Assembly (NCBI RefSeq): GCF_945605565.1
Contig: NZ_OX216966.1
Coordinates: forward strand, 1,733,501-1,797,500
DNA length: 64,000 bases
Reading direction: 5' to 3'
From: Paenibacillus dendritiformis
Lineage (GTDB): Bacteria > Bacillota > Bacilli > Paenibacillales > Paenibacillaceae
In this document: one piece after another, positions 17,776 through 30,913 of the stretch
How the letters are laid out: every line of letters starts with the position of its first letter
Position numbering within the stretch: position 1 is the stretch's first letter
The notes under the pieces: model-generated
Databases searched by the model: none
Seen by the model: the letters and a program-made list of their open reading frames with translations, nothing else
Told to the model about the DNA's origin: nothing
Translations under genes and position numbers: made by a program

Positions 17776-19029
17776 ATGCTGAAATATGACGATGCGGCTC
17801 TTGCGGCGTCTGCCGCGCAGCTGCTGGAACAATACCGGACGGGAACGTCCTTCTTTTTTTCTTCGCCGGAACGGACCTTGCTGGCGCGGGGAGAATGGGC
17901 GCGGGTGCCCGTTCAGGAGGGGCTGGACGGCTGCCATCGCCTGCCCGAGCGCGCGGCGGCGCTTCTGGCCGTGGCGAGACAGGCAGGCCATGCGATGCCG
18001 CTTGTCGCTGGCGCGATTCCATTCGCTCCTGCGAAGCCCGCGCAGCTTATCGTGCCGAGCGATGTGCAGTGGGCAGGACCTTTGCGCTTCGATGCCGGCC
18101 TGCCGCGGGAACGGCCCGTGGCATCGGCATGGGAGGTCCAGCCGATTCCGGAGCCGGAGAGATTTATGGATGGCGTGAACGAAGCCTTGGCCCGCCTTGG
18201 CGAAGGCGCGCTTCAGAAGGTGGTCCTGTCGAGAACGCTGCGCATGACGGCGCCGGAAGCGGTCGATGTCCATCAACTCCTGCGCAATTTGGCTCGCCAT
18301 AATGCCCATGGTTATACGTTTGCGGTCAATTTGGCGGCGGAAGATGACGGAGCGGCGGAAGCGCGCACGGGTCGCACAGGTCCCCGCACGCTAATCGGGG
18401 CCAGCCCGGAGCTGCTCGTCACGAAGACAGGGGGGCGGGTGACGGCTAATCCGTTGGCAGGCTCCGCGGCCCGCAGCGATGATCCGAACGAGGACAAGCG
18501 CAGGGCGGCCGCGCTGCTGGCCTCCGGCAAGGACCGGCATGAGCATGAAGTCGTGATCGATGCGGTCGTCGCCGCGTTGCGTCCCTATTGCCGAGCATTG
18601 CATGTTCCCGCCGGGCCGTCGCTCGTGCAGACGAAGACCATGTGGCATCTCTCGACCAACATAACCGGGGAGCTTGCCGATCCTGCGGTCTCGTCGCTGG
18701 AGTTGGCCATGGCGCTTCATCCAACGCCCGCTATTTGCGGAACGCCCACGGATCTGGCCCGTGCCGCAATTGAGGAGATCGAGCCCTTCGATCGGGCGTA
18801 CTATACGGGCGCGGTCGGTTGGTGCGATGCGAATGGAGACGGGGAGTGGGCCGTTACGATCCGGTGCGCGGAGGCGGAAGGACGGACGCTGCGCCTGTTC
18901 GCCGGAGCGGGAATCGTCGCCGGCTCGAACGCGGCTTCGGAGCTTGCGGAGACATCGGCCAAGTTCCGCACGCTGCTGCTTGCCATGGGACTGGATCAAG
19001 AACAACTGTCGACGGTGAAGGAGGGATGA
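17776..19029 (+). CDS. dhbC: Isochorismate synthase
   Basis: A 417-residue chorismate-binding enzyme. Conserved segments are [42 protein letters not shown] and [10 protein letters not shown]. It converts chorismate to isochorismate, the first committed step to DHB. Start 17776 has GGAAGGGAG upstream. It ends in an ATGA overlap with the dhbE region, as expected for a coupled operon. Confidence 0.93.
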   Translation: MLKYDDAALAASAAQLLEQYRTGTSFFFSSPERTLLARGEWARVPVQEGLDGCHRLPERAAALLAVARQAGHAMPLVAGAIPFAPAKPAQLIVPSDVQWAGPLRFDAGLPRERPVASAWEVQPIPEPERFMDGVNEALARLGEGALQKVVLSRTLRMTAPEAVDVHQLLRNLARHNAHGYTFAVNLAAEDDGAAEARTGRTGPRTLIGASPELLVTKTGGRVTANPLAGSAARSDDPNEDKRRAAALLASGKDRHEHEVVIDAVVAALRPYCRALHVPAGPSLVQTKTMWHLSTNITGELADPAVSSLELAMALHPTPAICGTPTDLARAAIEEIEPFDRAYYTGAVGWCDANGDGEWAVTIRCAEAEGRTLRLFAGAGIVAGSNAASELAETSAKFRTLLLAMGLDQEQLSTVKEG

Positions 19030-19031
19030 GC

Positions 19032-20660
19032 ATGCTGCTGCCGGGATGTCCTGCATGGCCGGAAGAATGGGCCGAACGGTACCGCCAGCTGGGATGCTGG
19101 CGCGGAGAGACGTTCGGCGGAATGCTGAGGCAGCGCGCCGCGGCTCACGGGGAACGCGTTGCGATCGTCAGCGGCGATCGGCGGATAAGCTATGCGGAGC
19201 TTGACGCCAGCGCGGACCGGCTCGCTGCCGGATTCCGCAGCTTGGGGATACGGCCGCGGGATCGGGTTATCGTTCAGCTGCCGAATATTCCGCAATTTTT
19301 TGAAGTTATTTTTGCGCTGTTCCGGTTGGGTGCGCTGCCCGTCTTCTCCTTGCCGGCGCACCGCAAGAGCGAGATCGTCTATTTATGCGAATTCACGGAA
19401 GCGGCGGCTTATATTATCCCTGATATCGACACGGGATTTGATTACCGGGAGCTTGCCGAACAGGTGCGGGAGGCGGCTCCAGGATTACGCCACGTGATTG
19501 TGGCGGGGAATCCGGAGAAGTACGCGGCGCTGGACGATCTATATGCCGAGCCTGCGGACGACATCGAGGGGCCCCGGCCTGAGGATGCCGCCTTTTTCCA
19601 GCTTTCCGGCGGGACGACCGGGCTTCCTAAGCTGATTCCCCGCTCGCATGATGATTACATCTACAGTCTGCGGGTGAGCGCCGAGATCTGCGCTCTGGAT
19701 GAGAACAGCGTCTATTTGGCGGTGCTTCCCGTCGCCCATAACTACCCGCTCAGCTCGCCGGGAACGCTGGGAACGCTCTATGCGGGCGGCAAGGTTGTGC
19801 TGGCGTCTGGAGCCAGCCCTGACATCGCCTTCCCTCTTATCGCGAAGGAGGGCGTCACGATCACGGCCGTCGTGCCGCCGCTGGCCTTGATCTGGCTTGA
19901 TGCGGCGGGATCCCGCCGTGATGACCTGTCTTCTCTTCAGGTGCTGCAGGTAGGCGGAGCCAAGTTCAGCGCGGAGGCGGCCAAGCGGGTGCGCGACGCG
20001 ATGGGCTGCACGCTGCAGCAGGTCTATGGAATGGCCGAAGGGCTGGTGAATTACACGAGGCTGGATGATCCGGAAGACATTGTCGTGAATACGCAAGGTC
20101 GGCCGATGTCGCCATATGATGAAATCCGGCTGGTCGATGACGATGACTGCGATGTCGGGCCGGGGGATACGGGGCATCTGCTGACGCGCGGGCCTTACAC
20201 CATCCGCGGCTATTACAAGGCCGAGAAGCATAACGCCAGGGCGTTCACGACCGACGGATTTTACCGTACGGGCGACATGGCCCGATTGACCCCATCCGGA
20301 TATCTGGTCATTGAAGGCCGGGCGAAAGACCAAATTAATCGCGGCGGAGACAAGGTGGCGGCCGAAGAGGTAGAGAATCACCTTCTGGCCCATCCCGGCG
20401 TGCATGATGCGGCGATGGTGGCGATGCCGGACGAGTTCCTCGGGGAGCGCACCTGCGCATTCGTTATTCCTTATCCGTCCTCGCCGCTGACGGCTGCTGA
20501 ACTGAAAGCCTTCCTGAGGGAGCGAGGGGTAGCGGCTTACAAAATCCCCGATCGGGTGGAGTTCACGGATTCGTTCCCCAAGACGGGGGTTGGCAAGGTA
20601 AGTAAAAAGGCGCTGCGCGAGTTCATTGCCAATAAGCAGAACGCGCTCGCCAATCTGTAA
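19032..20660 (+). CDS. dhbE: 2,3-dihydroxybenzoate-AMP ligase
   Basis: A 542-residue free-standing adenylation enzyme. The phosphate loop is SGGTTGLPK, aryl-acid pocket sequence [10 protein letters not shown] is typical of DHB-specific enzymes, and YRTGD plus a late GKVSKK lysine complete the core. It activates DHB and loads it on the carrier domain of DhbB. ATG 19032 is preferred to ATG 19026 because GGAGGG abuts the latter. Confidence 0.94.
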   Translation: MLLPGCPAWPEEWAERYRQLGCWRGETFGGMLRQRAAAHGERVAIVSGDRRISYAELDASADRLAAGFRSLGIRPRDRVIVQLPNIPQFFEVIFALFRLGALPVFSLPAHRKSEIVYLCEFTEAAAYIIPDIDTGFDYRELAEQVREAAPGLRHVIVAGNPEKYAALDDLYAEPADDIEGPRPEDAAFFQLSGGTTGLPKLIPRSHDDYIYSLRVSAEICALDENSVYLAVLPVAHNYPLSSPGTLGTLYAGGKVVLASGASPDIAFPLIAKEGVTITAVVPPLALIWLDAAGSRRDDLSSLQVLQVGGAKFSAEAAKRVRDAMGCTLQQVYGMAEGLVNYTRLDDPEDIVVNTQGRPMSPYDEIRLVDDDDCDVGPGDTGHLLTRGPYTIRGYYKAEKHNARAFTTDGFYRTGDMARLTPSGYLVIEGRAKDQINRGGDKVAAEEVENHLLAHPGVHDAAMVAMPDEFLGERTCAFVIPYPSSPLTAAELKAFLRERGVAAYKIPDRVEFTDSFPKTGVGKVSKKALREFIANKQNALANL

Positions 20661-20686
20661 AAATAACAATGAAAAGAGGAGATGTC

Positions 20687-21667
20687 ATGGCTCTTCCTTC
20701 TATATTGTCTTATCAGATGCCTGCGGAGTCGGACCTGCCGGCGAACAAGGCGGCCTGGACGCCCGATCCGAAGCGGGCCGTTCTTCTGATTCACGATATG
20801 CAGCAATACTTCGTCGACGCTTTCAACGCGTATGAATCGCCTGTCCCGGAATTATTAGAGAACATCCGGAAGCTTCGCGCGCAATGCGCCGCTCTCGGCG
20901 TCCCTGTCGTGTACTCGGCCCAGCCCGGCGGACAGAGCCCCGAACGCCGCGGATTGCTATGCGATTTCTGGGGACCGGGCATGAACGACGGGCCAGATCA
21001 GAAAAAAATCGTGGAAGCGCTGGCTCCCGGCGAGCAGGATATCGTGGTGACGAAATGGCGGTACAGCGCGTTTCAAAAGACAGAGCTGCTCGATATCCTG
21101 CGCCAGCAGGGCCGGGATCAATTGATTGTGTGCGGCATTTATGCGCATATTGGATGTCTCATGACCGCATGCGAAGCCTTCATGCAGGATGTGCAGCCCT
21201 TCTTCGTCGCCGACGCTGTCGCGGATTTCTCGGCAGACAAGCATCGGATGGCTCTCGCTTACGCCGCCGAACGCTGCGCGGTCACGATCACGACCCGGCG
21301 TCTCGTCGAGGACCTGGCCCGGCTGGGGGATTCGGCGTCTATTTCTGAATCCGCTCCGGCGTCTGAGCCGAGCCTTCAGGCCCCGTGCGAAGGAGAGCCC
21401 TTGCCATTGACGCGGCAAGCGGTGCGCGCAGAAGTGGCCGGACTGCTGCAGGAGCATCCGTCCCGAATTGCGGATGATGACAACCTGATTCATATCTGGG
21501 GACTGGACTCGATCCGGATTATGAGCCTGATCGAACGCTGGCGCCGGGGCGGAGCCGAGGTAAGCTTCGCGGAGCTGGCGGAACGCCCCACATTGGCCGA
21601 CTGGTGGCAGCTTATATCTTCCCGGATGAGCCGCTCTTTGCCGAACGGCGATTATTTTACTGTATAG
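20687..21667 (+). CDS. dhbB: Isochorismatase with aryl carrier domain
   Basis: A 326-residue bifunctional protein. Residues 1-215 are the isochorismatase domain ([35 protein letters not shown]). A linker rich in Ser, Pro and Glu follows, then an aryl carrier domain (about 245-320) whose phosphopantetheine serine is Ser275 in IWGLDSIRI. It hydrolyses isochorismate to dihydro-DHB and holds DHB for transfer to DhbF. RBS AGAGGAG. Confidence 0.93.
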   Translation: MALPSILSYQMPAESDLPANKAAWTPDPKRAVLLIHDMQQYFVDAFNAYESPVPELLENIRKLRAQCAALGVPVVYSAQPGGQSPERRGLLCDFWGPGMNDGPDQKKIVEALAPGEQDIVVTKWRYSAFQKTELLDILRQQGRDQLIVCGIYAHIGCLMTACEAFMQDVQPFFVADAVADFSADKHRMALAYAAERCAVTITTRRLVEDLARLGDSASISESAPASEPSLQAPCEGEPLPLTRQAVRAEVAGLLQEHPSRIADDDNLIHIWGLDSIRIMSLIERWRRGGAEVSFAELAERPTLADWWQLISSRMSRSLPNGDYFTV

Positions 21668-21682
21668 AAGGAGGCGATGCTC

Positions 21683-24600
21683 ATGCATGATCTTGATGAT
21701 GGCCGCTGGCCTTTGTCGGGTGCGCAGTCGGGTATTTGGTTCGCGCAGCAGCTTGATCCGGACAACCCGATATTCAATACCGGCGAATACATCGACATCC
21801 GCGGACCTGTCGACCCGGATCGCTTCGAGACGTCGGTACGCCAGGCCGTAATGGAGGCGGAGGCGCTGCACGCGCGCTTTGGCGAGGATCAGGACGGTCC
21901 TTGGCAGACGATCGTCCCGTCATCCGATTGGACGATGCACAGGATCGATGTCAGCAGCGAGGAGGATCCGCATGCAGCGGCAGAAGCCTTGATGAAGCAC
22001 GATCTGGCTCAGCCTGTCGACTTGCGACGCGGTCCGCTGTTTACCGAAGCGTTATTCAAGCTCGCGCCCGATCGGTTCTATTGGTACCAACGCATTCATC
22101 ATATTGTCATCGATGGCTACGGCTTCTCGCTGTTGACGCGAAGAGCGGCGCAAATTTATACGGCGCTCGCTCATGATTGGCCGATCAGCGAAGGGGCATT
22201 CGGTTCGTGGCGTTCGGTCCTGGAGGAAGATGCGGCTTACCGCGCATCGGAACGGCTGGAGCGGGATCGGGAATATTGGCTGGCCCGCTTCGCCGATCAT
22301 CCGGAAGCGGTCAGTCTGGGCGAACGGGCTCAGCGCACGTCGAGAAGCTTCTTGCGCGAGTCCGCGGAGCTGCCGCCAAGCGTCATGGACACTTGGCAGG
22401 CGGCCGCGAGCGGAATGGGCGCAAGCTGGCCCGACGCCGTGATGGCCGCCGCCGCGGTCTACGTGCATCGGCTCACCGGCACGGACGACGTCATACTCGG
22501 CGTGCCGATGATGTGCCGTCTCGGCTCCGCGGCGCTGCGCGTTCCCGGCATGGTAATGAATCTGCTGCCGCTGCGCGTCGCCGTCCGGCCGGATATGAGC
22601 GTGAGCGGGCTTGTGGCGCAGATATCCGAGAATATGCGCGAGATCAGAAGGCATCAGGACTACCGGCATCAGGATCTGCGTCGCGATCTGAAAGTAGTGG
22701 GGGACAACCGGAGGCTGTTCGGACCTCTCATCAATATCATGCCGTTTATCGAGGAGCTGAACTTTGCCGGATGCCAGGGCAGCATACGCAATCTGGCGGC
22801 CGGGCCTGTCGATGATCTGACGATTCATGTCTCCTGTGGCTCCGGCGGGAGCGGGCCGCGCATCGACTTCGATGCCAACCCCGCAATTTACGATGCCGGT
22901 GAGCTGAGCGCGCATCGGCGCCGCTTCCTGCATGTGCTGGACAAGCTGACAGCGTCCGAGCCCGGCCAACCGATCGGCCGCCTGGAGCTGCTGCTGCCTG
23001 AAGAACGCATTCAGGTGGTGGACGAATGGAATGACACCGCCCGCGCACTGGCGCAATGGAGCGTGCCGGCATTATTCGAGGAGCAGGCGGCGAGTACGCC
23101 CGATGCCGTGGCAGCGATCTTCGAAGATACAGCGCTGCGTTATGCGGACTTGAACGCGCGCGCCAACCGGCTGGCGCATCTGCTGATTGCGCACGGTGCC
23201 GGCCCGGAGTGGATCGTGGCTCTGGCGCTCCCGCGTTCGGTCGAGATGGTCATCGCCATCCTGGCGGTGCATAAGGCAGGAGCGGCTTATTTGCCGATCG
23301 ATCCGGAGTATCCGTCCGCCCGGATTGCCTATATGCTGAATGATGCCGCTCCGATGTGCCTTATTACGGTACAGGAGGTGAACTCCAGGCTGCCCGGTTC
23401 CGGCGCGATTCCGAAGATCTTGCTGGATGAGCCTGCGACCATGGACCGCCTGGAACGGCAAGCCGAGCGCAATCCGAATGACGCCGACCGGTTATGCCGT
23501 TTGTCGCCGCTTCATCCGTCTTATGTCATTTACACCTCCGGATCGACGGGCAGACCGAAGGGCGTCTTGCTTACCTTTGAAGGGCTGGCCAACCTGCTGT
23601 TATGCATGCGTGAGCGGTTCGCCCTGGATGGCCAGGATCGGCTGCTGTCCGTGACGACGATCTCCTTCGATATTTCCGTCATGGAGGTGTTGCTGCCGCT
23701 CACGACGGGGGCCGGCATCGATATCGCTCCGAAGGAGACGATTCTGGATCCGCAAGCTCTGGCCCGGAAAATCAAGGATACCGGGGCCACGATTATGCAG
23801 GCGACCCCGACGCTATGGCAGGCGCTTGCCGCCACCCATCCCGGCAGCTTCGGCGGGCTGACGGTGATAACCGGGGGCGAGGCCTTGCCGATCGGGTTGA
23901 AGCTTGCTCTGCAGGAGCTGGAGTGCGAGGTGAATAACCAATACGGCCCGACGGAGACGACCATTTATTCGACCGCTGCCTTGATGGGACCAGAGCGCAC
24001 AGGGAAGCCGTCTATCGGGGGGCCGATTTGGAATACGAGGCTCTACGTGCTCGATGCGGCGCTGCAGCCGGTTCCGCCAGGGGTGGCAGGGGAACTGTAC
24101 ATTGCGGGCGCCGGGCTGGGGCGCGGCTATCTGGGGCGGCCGGATCTGACGGCGGAGCGGTTCGTGGCGGATCCGTTCGGGCCTCCGGGCACCCGGATGT
24201 ATCGCACAGGCGATCTCGCAAGATGGCTGGCTGACGGCTCCATCGATTACTTGGGACGTGCCGATCATCAGATCAAGCTGCGCGGCTTCCGCATCGAGAC
24301 AGGCGAGATTGAGGATCTGCTCGCCCGGCATGCCGACGTCGCACAAGCCGCGGTGATCGTCCGCGAGGATCGTCCGGGAGAGCGGCGTCTGGTCGCTTAT
24401 GTCGTTCCGGCCTCGCCTTCCGGAATCGATCCGGACGCGCTGCGCCGCCATGCTGCCGGCCAGCTGCCTGACTATATGGTTCCCGCGGCGATCGTTACGC
24501 TGGATGCCATGCCTTTGACGCCGAACAAGAAGATTGACCGCAAGGCGCTGCCTGTGCCCGATTCCGGACAAGCGGCCGCAGGGCGCGGACCCCGCACCCC

Positions 24601-27600
24601 ACAGGAGGAGATGCTCTGCGCACTGTTCGCCGAGGCGCTCGGACTGCCCCGCGTCGGCATCGATGATGATTTTTTCGCGCTAGGAGGCCATTCCTTGCTT
24701 GCCGGACGAGTCATTCTCCGCATACGCGAGTCGTTGGGCGCCGAATTGAGTATTGGCAGCCTCTTCGAAGAGCCTACGGTGGCGGGACTTGTCCGGCGCA
24801 TTGACGATTCGCGGGAAGCCCGACCAGCTATACGGCCGGCCGAGCGGCCGGGCGATATTCCGCTGTCCTTCGCCCAACGGCGGTTATGGTTCCTGTATCG
24901 TCTGGAAGGCCCGGCCCCGACTTATAATATCCCGCTTGTCGCCCGCCTGTCCGGCGAACTGGACATCCAAGCGCTGGAGGAGGCCCTGGGCGATGTGGCG
25001 GCCCGGCACGAGACGCTGCGCACCGTGTTCCCCGATGAGGCGTCCGGGGCCTCGTGCCAGTTGATTCTGGACGCCGGCGAGGCGTGCCCTGCGCTGATCT
25101 TGACCAAGACCAGCGAGGCGGAGCTGCCTGAACGGCTGAAGGAAGCCGTCAGCTACCGCTTCCGGCTCTCGGACGAGCCTTCGCTTCGGGCCGAATTGTT
25201 CGAGCTTGGGCCGAATGAATACGTGCTGCTGCTGCTCCTGCACCATATCGCCGGGGACGGATGGTCGCTGTCTCCGTTGACGCGCGATCTGTCTGCCGCC
25301 TATGCGGCACGCAGCCGGGGCGAGCATCCGGCATGGCCGCCGCTGCCGGTTCAATATGCGGACTATGCGATCTGGCAGGAGCGCCTGCTGGGAAGCGGCG
25401 GCGATTCCGACAGCCTGATGGCCCGCCAGCTTGAGTTCTGGACGCGGACGCTCACAGGCTTGCCGGAGGAGTTGGACTTGCCGTCCGATTTTCCGCGTCC
25501 GGCAGCGGCCAGCCATCAAGGCGGCACCGTCCATTTCCATATTAACAAGGAGCTCCATGGCCAGCTCTTGGATCTGGCCCGCGCTGGCAAGGCGAGTCTG
25601 TTCATGGTGCTGCAGGCCGCGCTTGCCATGCTTCTGACGCGGCTGGGCGCGGGCACCGATATTCCGATCGGCAGCCCGATAACCGGTCGGAACGACGATG
25701 CGCTTGACGGTCTAGTCGGCTTGTTCATCAATACGCTGGTGCTTCGGACCGATACGTCAGGGGACCCCAGTTTCCGCGAATTGCTTGCCAGGGTCCGCCA
25801 GGTGAATCTGGATGCATATGCGCATCAGGATGTGCCGTTCGAGCGTCTCGTCGAAGCGGTGAACCCTGCTCGATCCCGTTCCCGGCATCCGCTCTTTCAG
25901 ATTATGCTGGTACTGCAAAATACGCCGGCTCCCGCGCTTGAGTTGCCGGGTGTAGAAGCAAGCCTGCAATTGGAAAGCGCGGGCACGGCGAAGTTCGACC
26001 TGACCGTCGAGCTTCAGGAACGCCGCGATGCGAACGGCGGACCGGACGGATTGGACGGAATCGTCGAATACAGCGCGGATTTGTTCAAGCGCGGCACGGC
26101 CGATGCGCTGGCGGCCCGCTATGTGCGCGTGCTGGAGTCGGCTGCTGCCGCGCCGGACAAGTCGATGGCCCAGCTTGATATTTTGATGCCGGAAGAGCGG
26201 CGCCGCATTCTTACGGAATGGAGCGCTTCGGAAGCCGCCGCGCCGCCCCCGGCCACCATTCCGGAGCTGTTCGAGGCGCAGGCCAGCCGTTCGCCGGAGG
26301 CGGCAGCTGTCGTTCATGAAGGCAGCGCATGGAGCTATGAGGAGTTGAACCTGCGGGCGAACCGGCTCGCGCATCTGCTCATGGCGGAGGGGGTGGGTCC
26401 CGAGCAACTCGTGGCATTGGCCTTGCCTCGTTCTCTCGAGATGGTTGTCGGCGTATTGGCCGTGCTCAAGGCGGGTGCCGCCTACCTGCCGCTCGACCCG
26501 GATTATCCCGCGGAGCGGATCGCTTATATGCTGGAGGACGGTGCTCCTGTCTGCATGGTGACGAACGCTCAAGTGTCCTCTAGGCTGCCTGAGACCGGAG
26601 GCCCGCCCCGGATCGTGCTGGATGAGGCCGCTGTCCAGGAGCGGCTGCGGCAGCAATCCGCTGCCAATCCAAGCGCTCTGGAACGCAGCGGGCTCCTGTC
26701 TCCGCTCAGTCCGGCCTATATCATCTATACGTCAGGGTCTACGGGCAAGCCCAAAGGGGTCGTTATCCCGCACCAAAATGTCGTGCGCTTGTTCGCATCC
26801 ACCCGGCACTGGTTCCGCTTTGGAGCGGAGGATGTATGGACCTTGTTTCATTCGTACGCGTTCGATTTTTCGGTGTGGGAGATCTGGGGTGCGCTCCTGC
26901 ATGGAGGGCGTCTCGTCGTGGTGCCTCATGCGGTAAGCCGAGCGCCGGACGAGTTCCTGCGCTTGCTCGCGCAAGAGGGCGTGACCGTCCTGAATCAGAC
27001 GCCGTCCGCCTTCTATCAATTGATGCAGGCCGATCGGGAACAACCTGAGTTAGGGCAGATGCTTTCCCTGCGGTATGTTATTTTCGGAGGCGAAGCGTTG
27101 GAGCTGAGCCGGCTGGAGGACTGGTATCGCCGCCATCCGGATCATGCTCCGAGATTGATTAACATGTACGGCATTACGGAGACGACTGTGCACGTCAGCT
27201 ACAATGAGCTGGATCGGGATAGTGCTGCCCCGGGAGCCAACAGCTTAATCGGCGGGCCGATACCGGATCTGCGAGTGTATGTGCTCGACGGGGCGCTGCA
27301 GCCTGCTCCGCCCGGAACGGCGGGGGAAATGTATGTGGCCGGCGCCGGTCTGGCCCGGGGTTACTGGGGCCGTCCGGGCTTGACGGCAGAGCGGTTCGTC
27401 GCTGATCCGTTCGGCCCGCCGGGCAGCAGAATGTACCGTACCGGGGACGTGGCCAAATGGCTCGCTGACGGCACGCTGGATTATGTGGGACGCGCCGATC
27501 ATCAGGTGAAGATTCGGGGCTTCCGCATCGAACCGGGCGAGATCGAAGCCGTGCTTGCCCGTCATCCCGAGGTCGCCCAGGCGGCCGTCGTAGTGCGCGA

Positions 27601-28891
27601 GGACCGGCCGGGGGACAAGCGGATGGCCGCGTATGTGGTATTCGCTGCGGGCGCAAGCCTCGGGCCGTCCGAATTGCGCCGGCATGCCGCCTGCCTCCTG
27701 CCCGATTACATGGTTCCGTCCGCGATTATCGGCATCGACGCGCTGCCGCTCACCCCGAACGGCAAGCTGGATCGCCAGGCGCTGCCGGCGCCTGAGCTCT
27801 CCCAGGAACTGGACGGCCGCAATCCGAGAACGCCGCAGGAGGAGGTGCTGTGCGATCTGTTCGCCGAAGTGCTCGGGGTGCGGCGCGTCGGGATCGACGA
27901 CAGCTTCTTCGAACTGGGAGGCCATTCGCTGCTGGCGGTTCGCCTCATCAGCCGCATTCGCGAGGCGCTGGGCCGGGAGCTTGGCATTGGCAGCCTCTTC
28001 GAGGCGCCGGCAGTGGCCGGGATCGCGGAGAGGCTCGATATGGACGGAGGTCACAGCGCCCTGCAGGTTCTGCTGCCGCTCCGAACCTATGGCGCACAGC
28101 TGCCGCTGTTCTGCGTGCATCCTGCGGGCGGTCTGAGCTGGTGCTATGCCGGCCTGATGAAGCATCTCGGCATGGACTATCCCATCTACGGTCTCCAGGC
28201 CCGCGGCATCGCGCAAGCGGAAGAGCTGCCGAAGACGCTGGAGGAGATGACGGCAGATTATATGGAAGCTGTTCGCTCGATTCAGCCTCACGGTCCTTAT
28301 CGCCTTCTGGGCTGGTCGCTTGGCGGAAATGTGGCGCATGCGATGGCGGTGCAGCTTCAACAAGAAGGGGAAGAGGTCTCGTTTCTGGCTATGCTTGACG
28401 CCTATCCGAGCCATTACCTCCCGATTCGGGGAGAGCCGGATGAGGAGGAGGCGTTGACCGCGCTGCTTGCCCTGGGCGGCTACGACAAGGACAGCATTGG
28501 CGGCGTCCCGCTTACGGTCGCGAACGCGATCGAGATTCTTCGCAGCGACAGCAGCGCTTTGGCTACGCTTGACGAAGCAACCATTCTGAATTTGAAAAAA
28601 ACGTATGAGAACTCGGTCCGCCTCCTGGGAGCCTATACTCCGCGGCGATTCGAGGGGGATCTTCTGTTCTTCCGCTCGACGATTATACCGGATTGGTTCG
28701 ATCCGATTGAACCGGAGATGTGGATTCCCTATATCGGCGGACAGATCGACCGGCATGATATCGACTGCCGGCATAAGGACCTGTGTCAGCCGGGACCGCT
28801 TGCCGAGATCGGCGCGACTCTTTTGGCCAAGCTGAATTCGGCGAACGGCGCGGCCGCCAGACAAGATGGGAGGGAGCTAATCCATGAGTAA
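21683..28891 (+). CDS. dhbF: Dimodular NRPS with thioesterase
   Basis: A 2402-residue synthetase with domains C-A-T-C-A-T-TE. C1 has HHIVIDG at 139-145 and A1 spans about 455-975 with T1 Ser1004. C2 has HHIAGDG from residue 1187 and A2 spans about 1520-2050 with T2 Ser2082. TE has GWSLGG with Ser2212. The A2 pocket reads D-F-W-N-I-G-M-V-H, the threonine code. A1 reads D-I-M-Q-I-G-Q-I-Y, related to but different from the usual glycine code. Three DHB-X-Thr units would be cyclised by TE. ATG 21683 is better spaced from GGAGG than 21677. Confidence 0.95.
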   Translation: MHDLDDGRWPLSGAQSGIWFAQQLDPDNPIFNTGEYIDIRGPVDPDRFETSVRQAVMEAEALHARFGEDQDGPWQTIVPSSDWTMHRIDVSSEEDPHAAAEALMKHDLAQPVDLRRGPLFTEALFKLAPDRFYWYQRIHHIVIDGYGFSLLTRRAAQIYTALAHDWPISEGAFGSWRSVLEEDAAYRASERLERDREYWLARFADHPEAVSLGERAQRTSRSFLRESAELPPSVMDTWQAAASGMGASWPDAVMAAAAVYVHRLTGTDDVILGVPMMCRLGSAALRVPGMVMNLLPLRVAVRPDMSVSGLVAQISENMREIRRHQDYRHQDLRRDLKVVGDNRRLFGPLINIMPFIEELNFAGCQGSIRNLAAGPVDDLTIHVSCGSGGSGPRIDFDANPAIYDAGELSAHRRRFLHVLDKLTASEPGQPIGRLELLLPEERIQVVDEWNDTARALAQWSVPALFEEQAASTPDAVAAIFEDTALRYADLNARANRLAHLLIAHGAGPEWIVALALPRSVEMVIAILAVHKAGAAYLPIDPEYPSARIAYMLNDAAPMCLITVQEVNSRLPGSGAIPKILLDEPATMDRLERQAERNPNDADRLCRLSPLHPSYVIYTSGSTGRPKGVLLTFEGLANLLLCMRERFALDGQDRLLSVTTISFDISVMEVLLPLTTGAGIDIAPKETILDPQALARKIKDTGATIMQATPTLWQALAATHPGSFGGLTVITGGEALPIGLKLALQELECEVNNQYGPTETTIYSTAALMGPERTGKPSIGGPIWNTRLYVLDAALQPVPPGVAGELYIAGAGLGRGYLGRPDLTAERFVADPFGPPGTRMYRTGDLARWLADGSIDYLGRADHQIKLRGFRIETGEIEDLLARHADVAQAAVIVREDRPGERRLVAYVVPASPSGIDPDALRRHAAGQLPDYMVPAAIVTLDAMPLTPNKKIDRKALPVPDSGQAAAGRGPRTPQEEMLCALFAEALGLPRVGIDDDFFALGGHSLLAGRVILRIRESLGAELSIGSLFEEPTVAGLVRRIDDSREARPAIRPAERPGDIPLSFAQRRLWFLYRLEGPAPTYNIPLVARLSGELDIQALEEALGDVAARHETLRTVFPDEASGASCQLILDAGEACPALILTKTSEAELPERLKEAVSYRFRLSDEPSLRAELFELGPNEYVLLLLLHHIAGDGWSLSPLTRDLSAAYAARSRGEHPAWPPLPVQYADYAIWQERLLGSGGDSDSLMARQLEFWTRTLTGLPEELDLPSDFPRPAAASHQGGTVHFHINKELHGQLLDLARAGKASLFMVLQAALAMLLTRLGAGTDIPIGSPITGRNDDALDGLVGLFINTLVLRTDTSGDPSFRELLARVRQVNLDAYAHQDVPFERLVEAVNPARSRSRHPLFQIMLVLQNTPAPALELPGVEASLQLESAGTAKFDLTVELQERRDANGGPDGLDGIVEYSADLFKRGTADALAARYVRVLESAAAAPDKSMAQLDILMPEERRRILTEWSASEAAAPPPATIPELFEAQASRSPEAAAVVHEGSAWSYEELNLRANRLAHLLMAEGVGPEQLVALALPRSLEMVVGVLAVLKAGAAYLPLDPDYPAERIAYMLEDGAPVCMVTNAQVSSRLPETGGPPRIVLDEAAVQERLRQQSAANPSALERSGLLSPLSPAYIIYTSGSTGKPKGVVIPHQNVVRLFASTRHWFRFGAEDVWTLFHSYAFDFSVWEIWGALLHGGRLVVVPHAVSRAPDEFLRLLAQEGVTVLNQTPSAFYQLMQADREQPELGQMLSLRYVIFGGEALELSRLEDWYRRHPDHAPRLINMYGITETTVHVSYNELDRDSAAPGANSLIGGPIPDLRVYVLDGALQPAPPGTAGEMYVAGAGLARGYWGRPGLTAERFVADPFGPPGSRMYRTGDVAKWLADGTLDYVGRADHQVKIRGFRIEPGEIEAVLARHPEVAQAAVVVREDRPGDKRMAAYVVFAAGASLGPSELRRHAACLLPDYMVPSAIIGIDALPLTPNGKLDRQALPAPELSQELDGRNPRTPQEEVLCDLFAEVLGVRRVGIDDSFFELGGHSLLAVRLISRIREALGRELGIGSLFEAPAVAGIAERLDMDGGHSALQVLLPLRTYGAQLPLFCVHPAGGLSWCYAGLMKHLGMDYPIYGLQARGIAQAEELPKTLEEMTADYMEAVRSIQPHGPYRLLGWSLGGNVAHAMAVQLQQEGEEVSFLAMLDAYPSHYLPIRGEPDEEEALTALLALGGYDKDSIGGVPLTVANAIEILRSDSSALATLDEATILNLKKTYENSVRLLGAYTPRRFEGDLLFFRSTIIPDWFDPIEPEMWIPYIGGQIDRHDIDCRHKDLCQPGPLAEIGATLLAKLNSANGAAARQDGRELIHE

Positions 28892-29111
28892 TCCTTTTGA
28901 GCAAGCGGACGGCGCTTATCTGGTGCTGATTAATGAGGAGGGGCAGTATTCGCTGTGGCCTGCCTTTGCCGCGGTGCCTGATGGATGGAGTACGGTCCTG
29001 GGCCCGGAGACGCGCCAGGGTTGCCTGGACTATATTAACGTGCATTGGACCGACTTGCGGCCCCGCAGCCTGTACGATTCTTCGGGCCCTGTCCATGGAG
29101 CCGTGCAATGA
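28884..29111 (+). CDS. MbtH-like protein
   Basis: A 75-residue MbtH-family protein with the family pattern [29 protein letters not shown] and a late [14 protein letters not shown]. MbtH proteins bind and activate NRPS adenylation domains. The start overlaps the dhbF stop (ATGAGTAA), so the two are coupled. Confidence 0.93.
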   Translation: MSNPFEQADGAYLVLINEEGQYSLWPAFAAVPDGWSTVLGPETRQGCLDYINVHWTDLRPRSLYDSSGPVHGAVQ

Positions 29112-30553
29112 AGAAAGGATTGAACCCAAAAACGGCCGTATGTATCGTATACGTCGCGGCCATGTTCACGGTGGCCATGGACGCCACGGTCCTGAACGTT
29201 GCGCTGCAGACGATCAGCCAAGAGCTGCAAGTGCCTCCGGCCGCATCTGGAGTGCTCAATGTAGGCTATCTGGTAAGCCTCGCTGTCGTCCTTCCGGCGG
29301 CAGGCTGGCTAGGCGACAAGTGGGGGACCAAACGCGCCTTTTTGCTCGCGCTCGCCTTGTTCACGGTAGCTTCGGCACTGTGCGGCTTCGCCAGCAGTTT
29401 GACGGCGTTGACGATTTTTCGGGTCGTGCAAGGCATCGGCGGCGGCCTGCTTACTCCGATAGGAATGGCGATGCTGTTCCGCATGTTCCCCCCGCAGGAG
29501 CGGGCCAAAGTATCCCGGGCGCTCATTCTCCCGATCGCGGTTGCTCCTGCGGTCGGGCCGATCCTTAGCGGGCTGCTGATTGAGCATCTTTCGTGGCGCT
29601 GGATATTTTATGTCCATTTGCCGATCGGGATTCCCGCCTTGCTGTTCGGAATCGTCTTTTTGAAGGAGCATCGGGAGCATGAGGCGGGACGCCTCGATGT
29701 TCGGGGTCTCCTCTTGTCAGCTCCTGGCCTGGCTCTGCTGATGTATGCGCTTAGCCAAGGTCCTGTGCAGGGCTGGGATTCTCCCGCGATCTGGGCAACG
29801 GGGGGAATGGGCCTCATCCTGATAGCGGCCCTTGTCGCCGTCGAGCTGCGGGTGAAGCAGCCGCTGCTTGATCTGCGGCTGTTGAGCGACCGCTTGTTCC
29901 GCACCGCAGGTCTCGTCGCCATGTGCTCCGCGGCGGGCTTGCTGGGCATGCTGTACGTGTTCCCGTTAATGTATCAGAATGCGCTGCATGCTTCGGCGCT
30001 CGATACCGGCTTAACGACCTTCCCCGAGGCGCTTGGCCTTATGCTTGCCTCCCAGCTTGTGCCCTGGACCTATCCGAGGCTTGGTCCGAAGCGCGTCATG
30101 ATTATGGGGCTGTTGTGCACGGCGATTCTCTTCGTGATGCTGAGCACGGTCGGTCCCCATACGAATCCATGGCTGATTCGGAGCCTGCTGTTCGGTGTCG
30201 GCGTCTTTTTGGGCCATACGGTCGGCGCCGTTCAGATTGCGGCTTTTGCCAACATTCCGCCCGCATCGATGGGCCGCGCCTCGACCTGGTTCACGGTACA
30301 GAACCGGCTGGGGCCGGCCATAGGCTTGGCGGTTCTGTCCGGCATTCTTGCCGTGGCAGGAACCCACACGATAAATGCCTCTGGAGGCATTGAACCGAAC
30401 ATTATGGCGTACCGTGCCGCTTTGCTCGGGGCCGCAAGCTTTCTGCTCATGGGCCTTGGCTGTGCGCTTCGGATTCGCGACAGCGATGCCGCTTCCACTA
30501 TTCGCAAGCAAGCTCCGGTAAAGCCGGACGGGGAAAATTCGGTTCAAGCGTGA
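29108..30553 (+). CDS. MFS transporter, DHA2 family, siderophore operon
   Basis: A 481-residue pump with about 14 membrane segments. [13 protein letters not shown] is motif A, and an early [13 protein letters not shown] matches DHA2 proteins of the EmrB type. It overlaps the MbtH gene by four bases and is the last gene of the operon, so it is the most likely exporter of the siderophore, comparable in place to YmfE in Bacillus. It is distinct in sequence from the Fur-regulated pump at 10.8 kb. Confidence 0.9.
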   Translation: MKKGLNPKTAVCIVYVAAMFTVAMDATVLNVALQTISQELQVPPAASGVLNVGYLVSLAVVLPAAGWLGDKWGTKRAFLLALALFTVASALCGFASSLTALTIFRVVQGIGGGLLTPIGMAMLFRMFPPQERAKVSRALILPIAVAPAVGPILSGLLIEHLSWRWIFYVHLPIGIPALLFGIVFLKEHREHEAGRLDVRGLLLSAPGLALLMYALSQGPVQGWDSPAIWATGGMGLILIAALVAVELRVKQPLLDLRLLSDRLFRTAGLVAMCSAAGLLGMLYVFPLMYQNALHASALDTGLTTFPEALGLMLASQLVPWTYPRLGPKRVMIMGLLCTAILFVMLSTVGPHTNPWLIRSLLFGVGVFLGHTVGAVQIAAFANIPPASMGRASTWFTVQNRLGPAIGLAVLSGILAVAGTHTINASGGIEPNIMAYRAALLGAASFLLMGLGCALRIRDSDAASTIRKQAPVKPDGENSVQA

Positions 30554-30632
30554 AGTGAAGCGATCGATTAGGCGGCAGCGGGAGGCCCTTTAATGGAAGG
30601 CATCTGCGGCAAACCGATCTACAAACTCAAAC

Positions 30633-30670
30633 AGACCTTGGTTCAGTACGCTGAACTGAGGTCTTATTTT
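30633..30670 (+). terminator. Terminator of the siderophore operon
   Basis: AGACCT-tg-GTTCAG, loop tacg, CTGAAC-tg-AGGTCT, then TATTTT. The remaining bases to 30913 hold no gene that I can support. Confidence 0.9.
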
Positions 30671-30913
30671 CGTTGTCTGGATGGCTCGTCCCCCTTATGC
30701 ATATGGAATTACCGCATCTCAAAGCGGACTGAAAATTTTTTTACGCCACCCGGTTGTACTTATCCCTTCCAGAACTCCTCTATATATGAAAGAACACATA
30801 TCGTGCAGAGCAGCGCAGTCATCATAGCCGGGGAGCCGCCGCGGGGGATACGCGCCGATTTTCCTTATCCCATTGATGATTCCGGCCTGCGCGGCCAAAT
30901 TTGAGGAGGTGTA

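Noticed and set aside
27245..28864. 539-codon open frame antisense to dhbF
   Set aside because: Runs entirely opposite a certain NRPS gene; long antisense frames are expected in this GC-rich codon usage, and the translation shows no domain.
30593..30904. 103-codon + strand frame after the siderophore operon
   Set aside because: It spans a strong terminator hairpin and has no recognisable composition or ribosome site.
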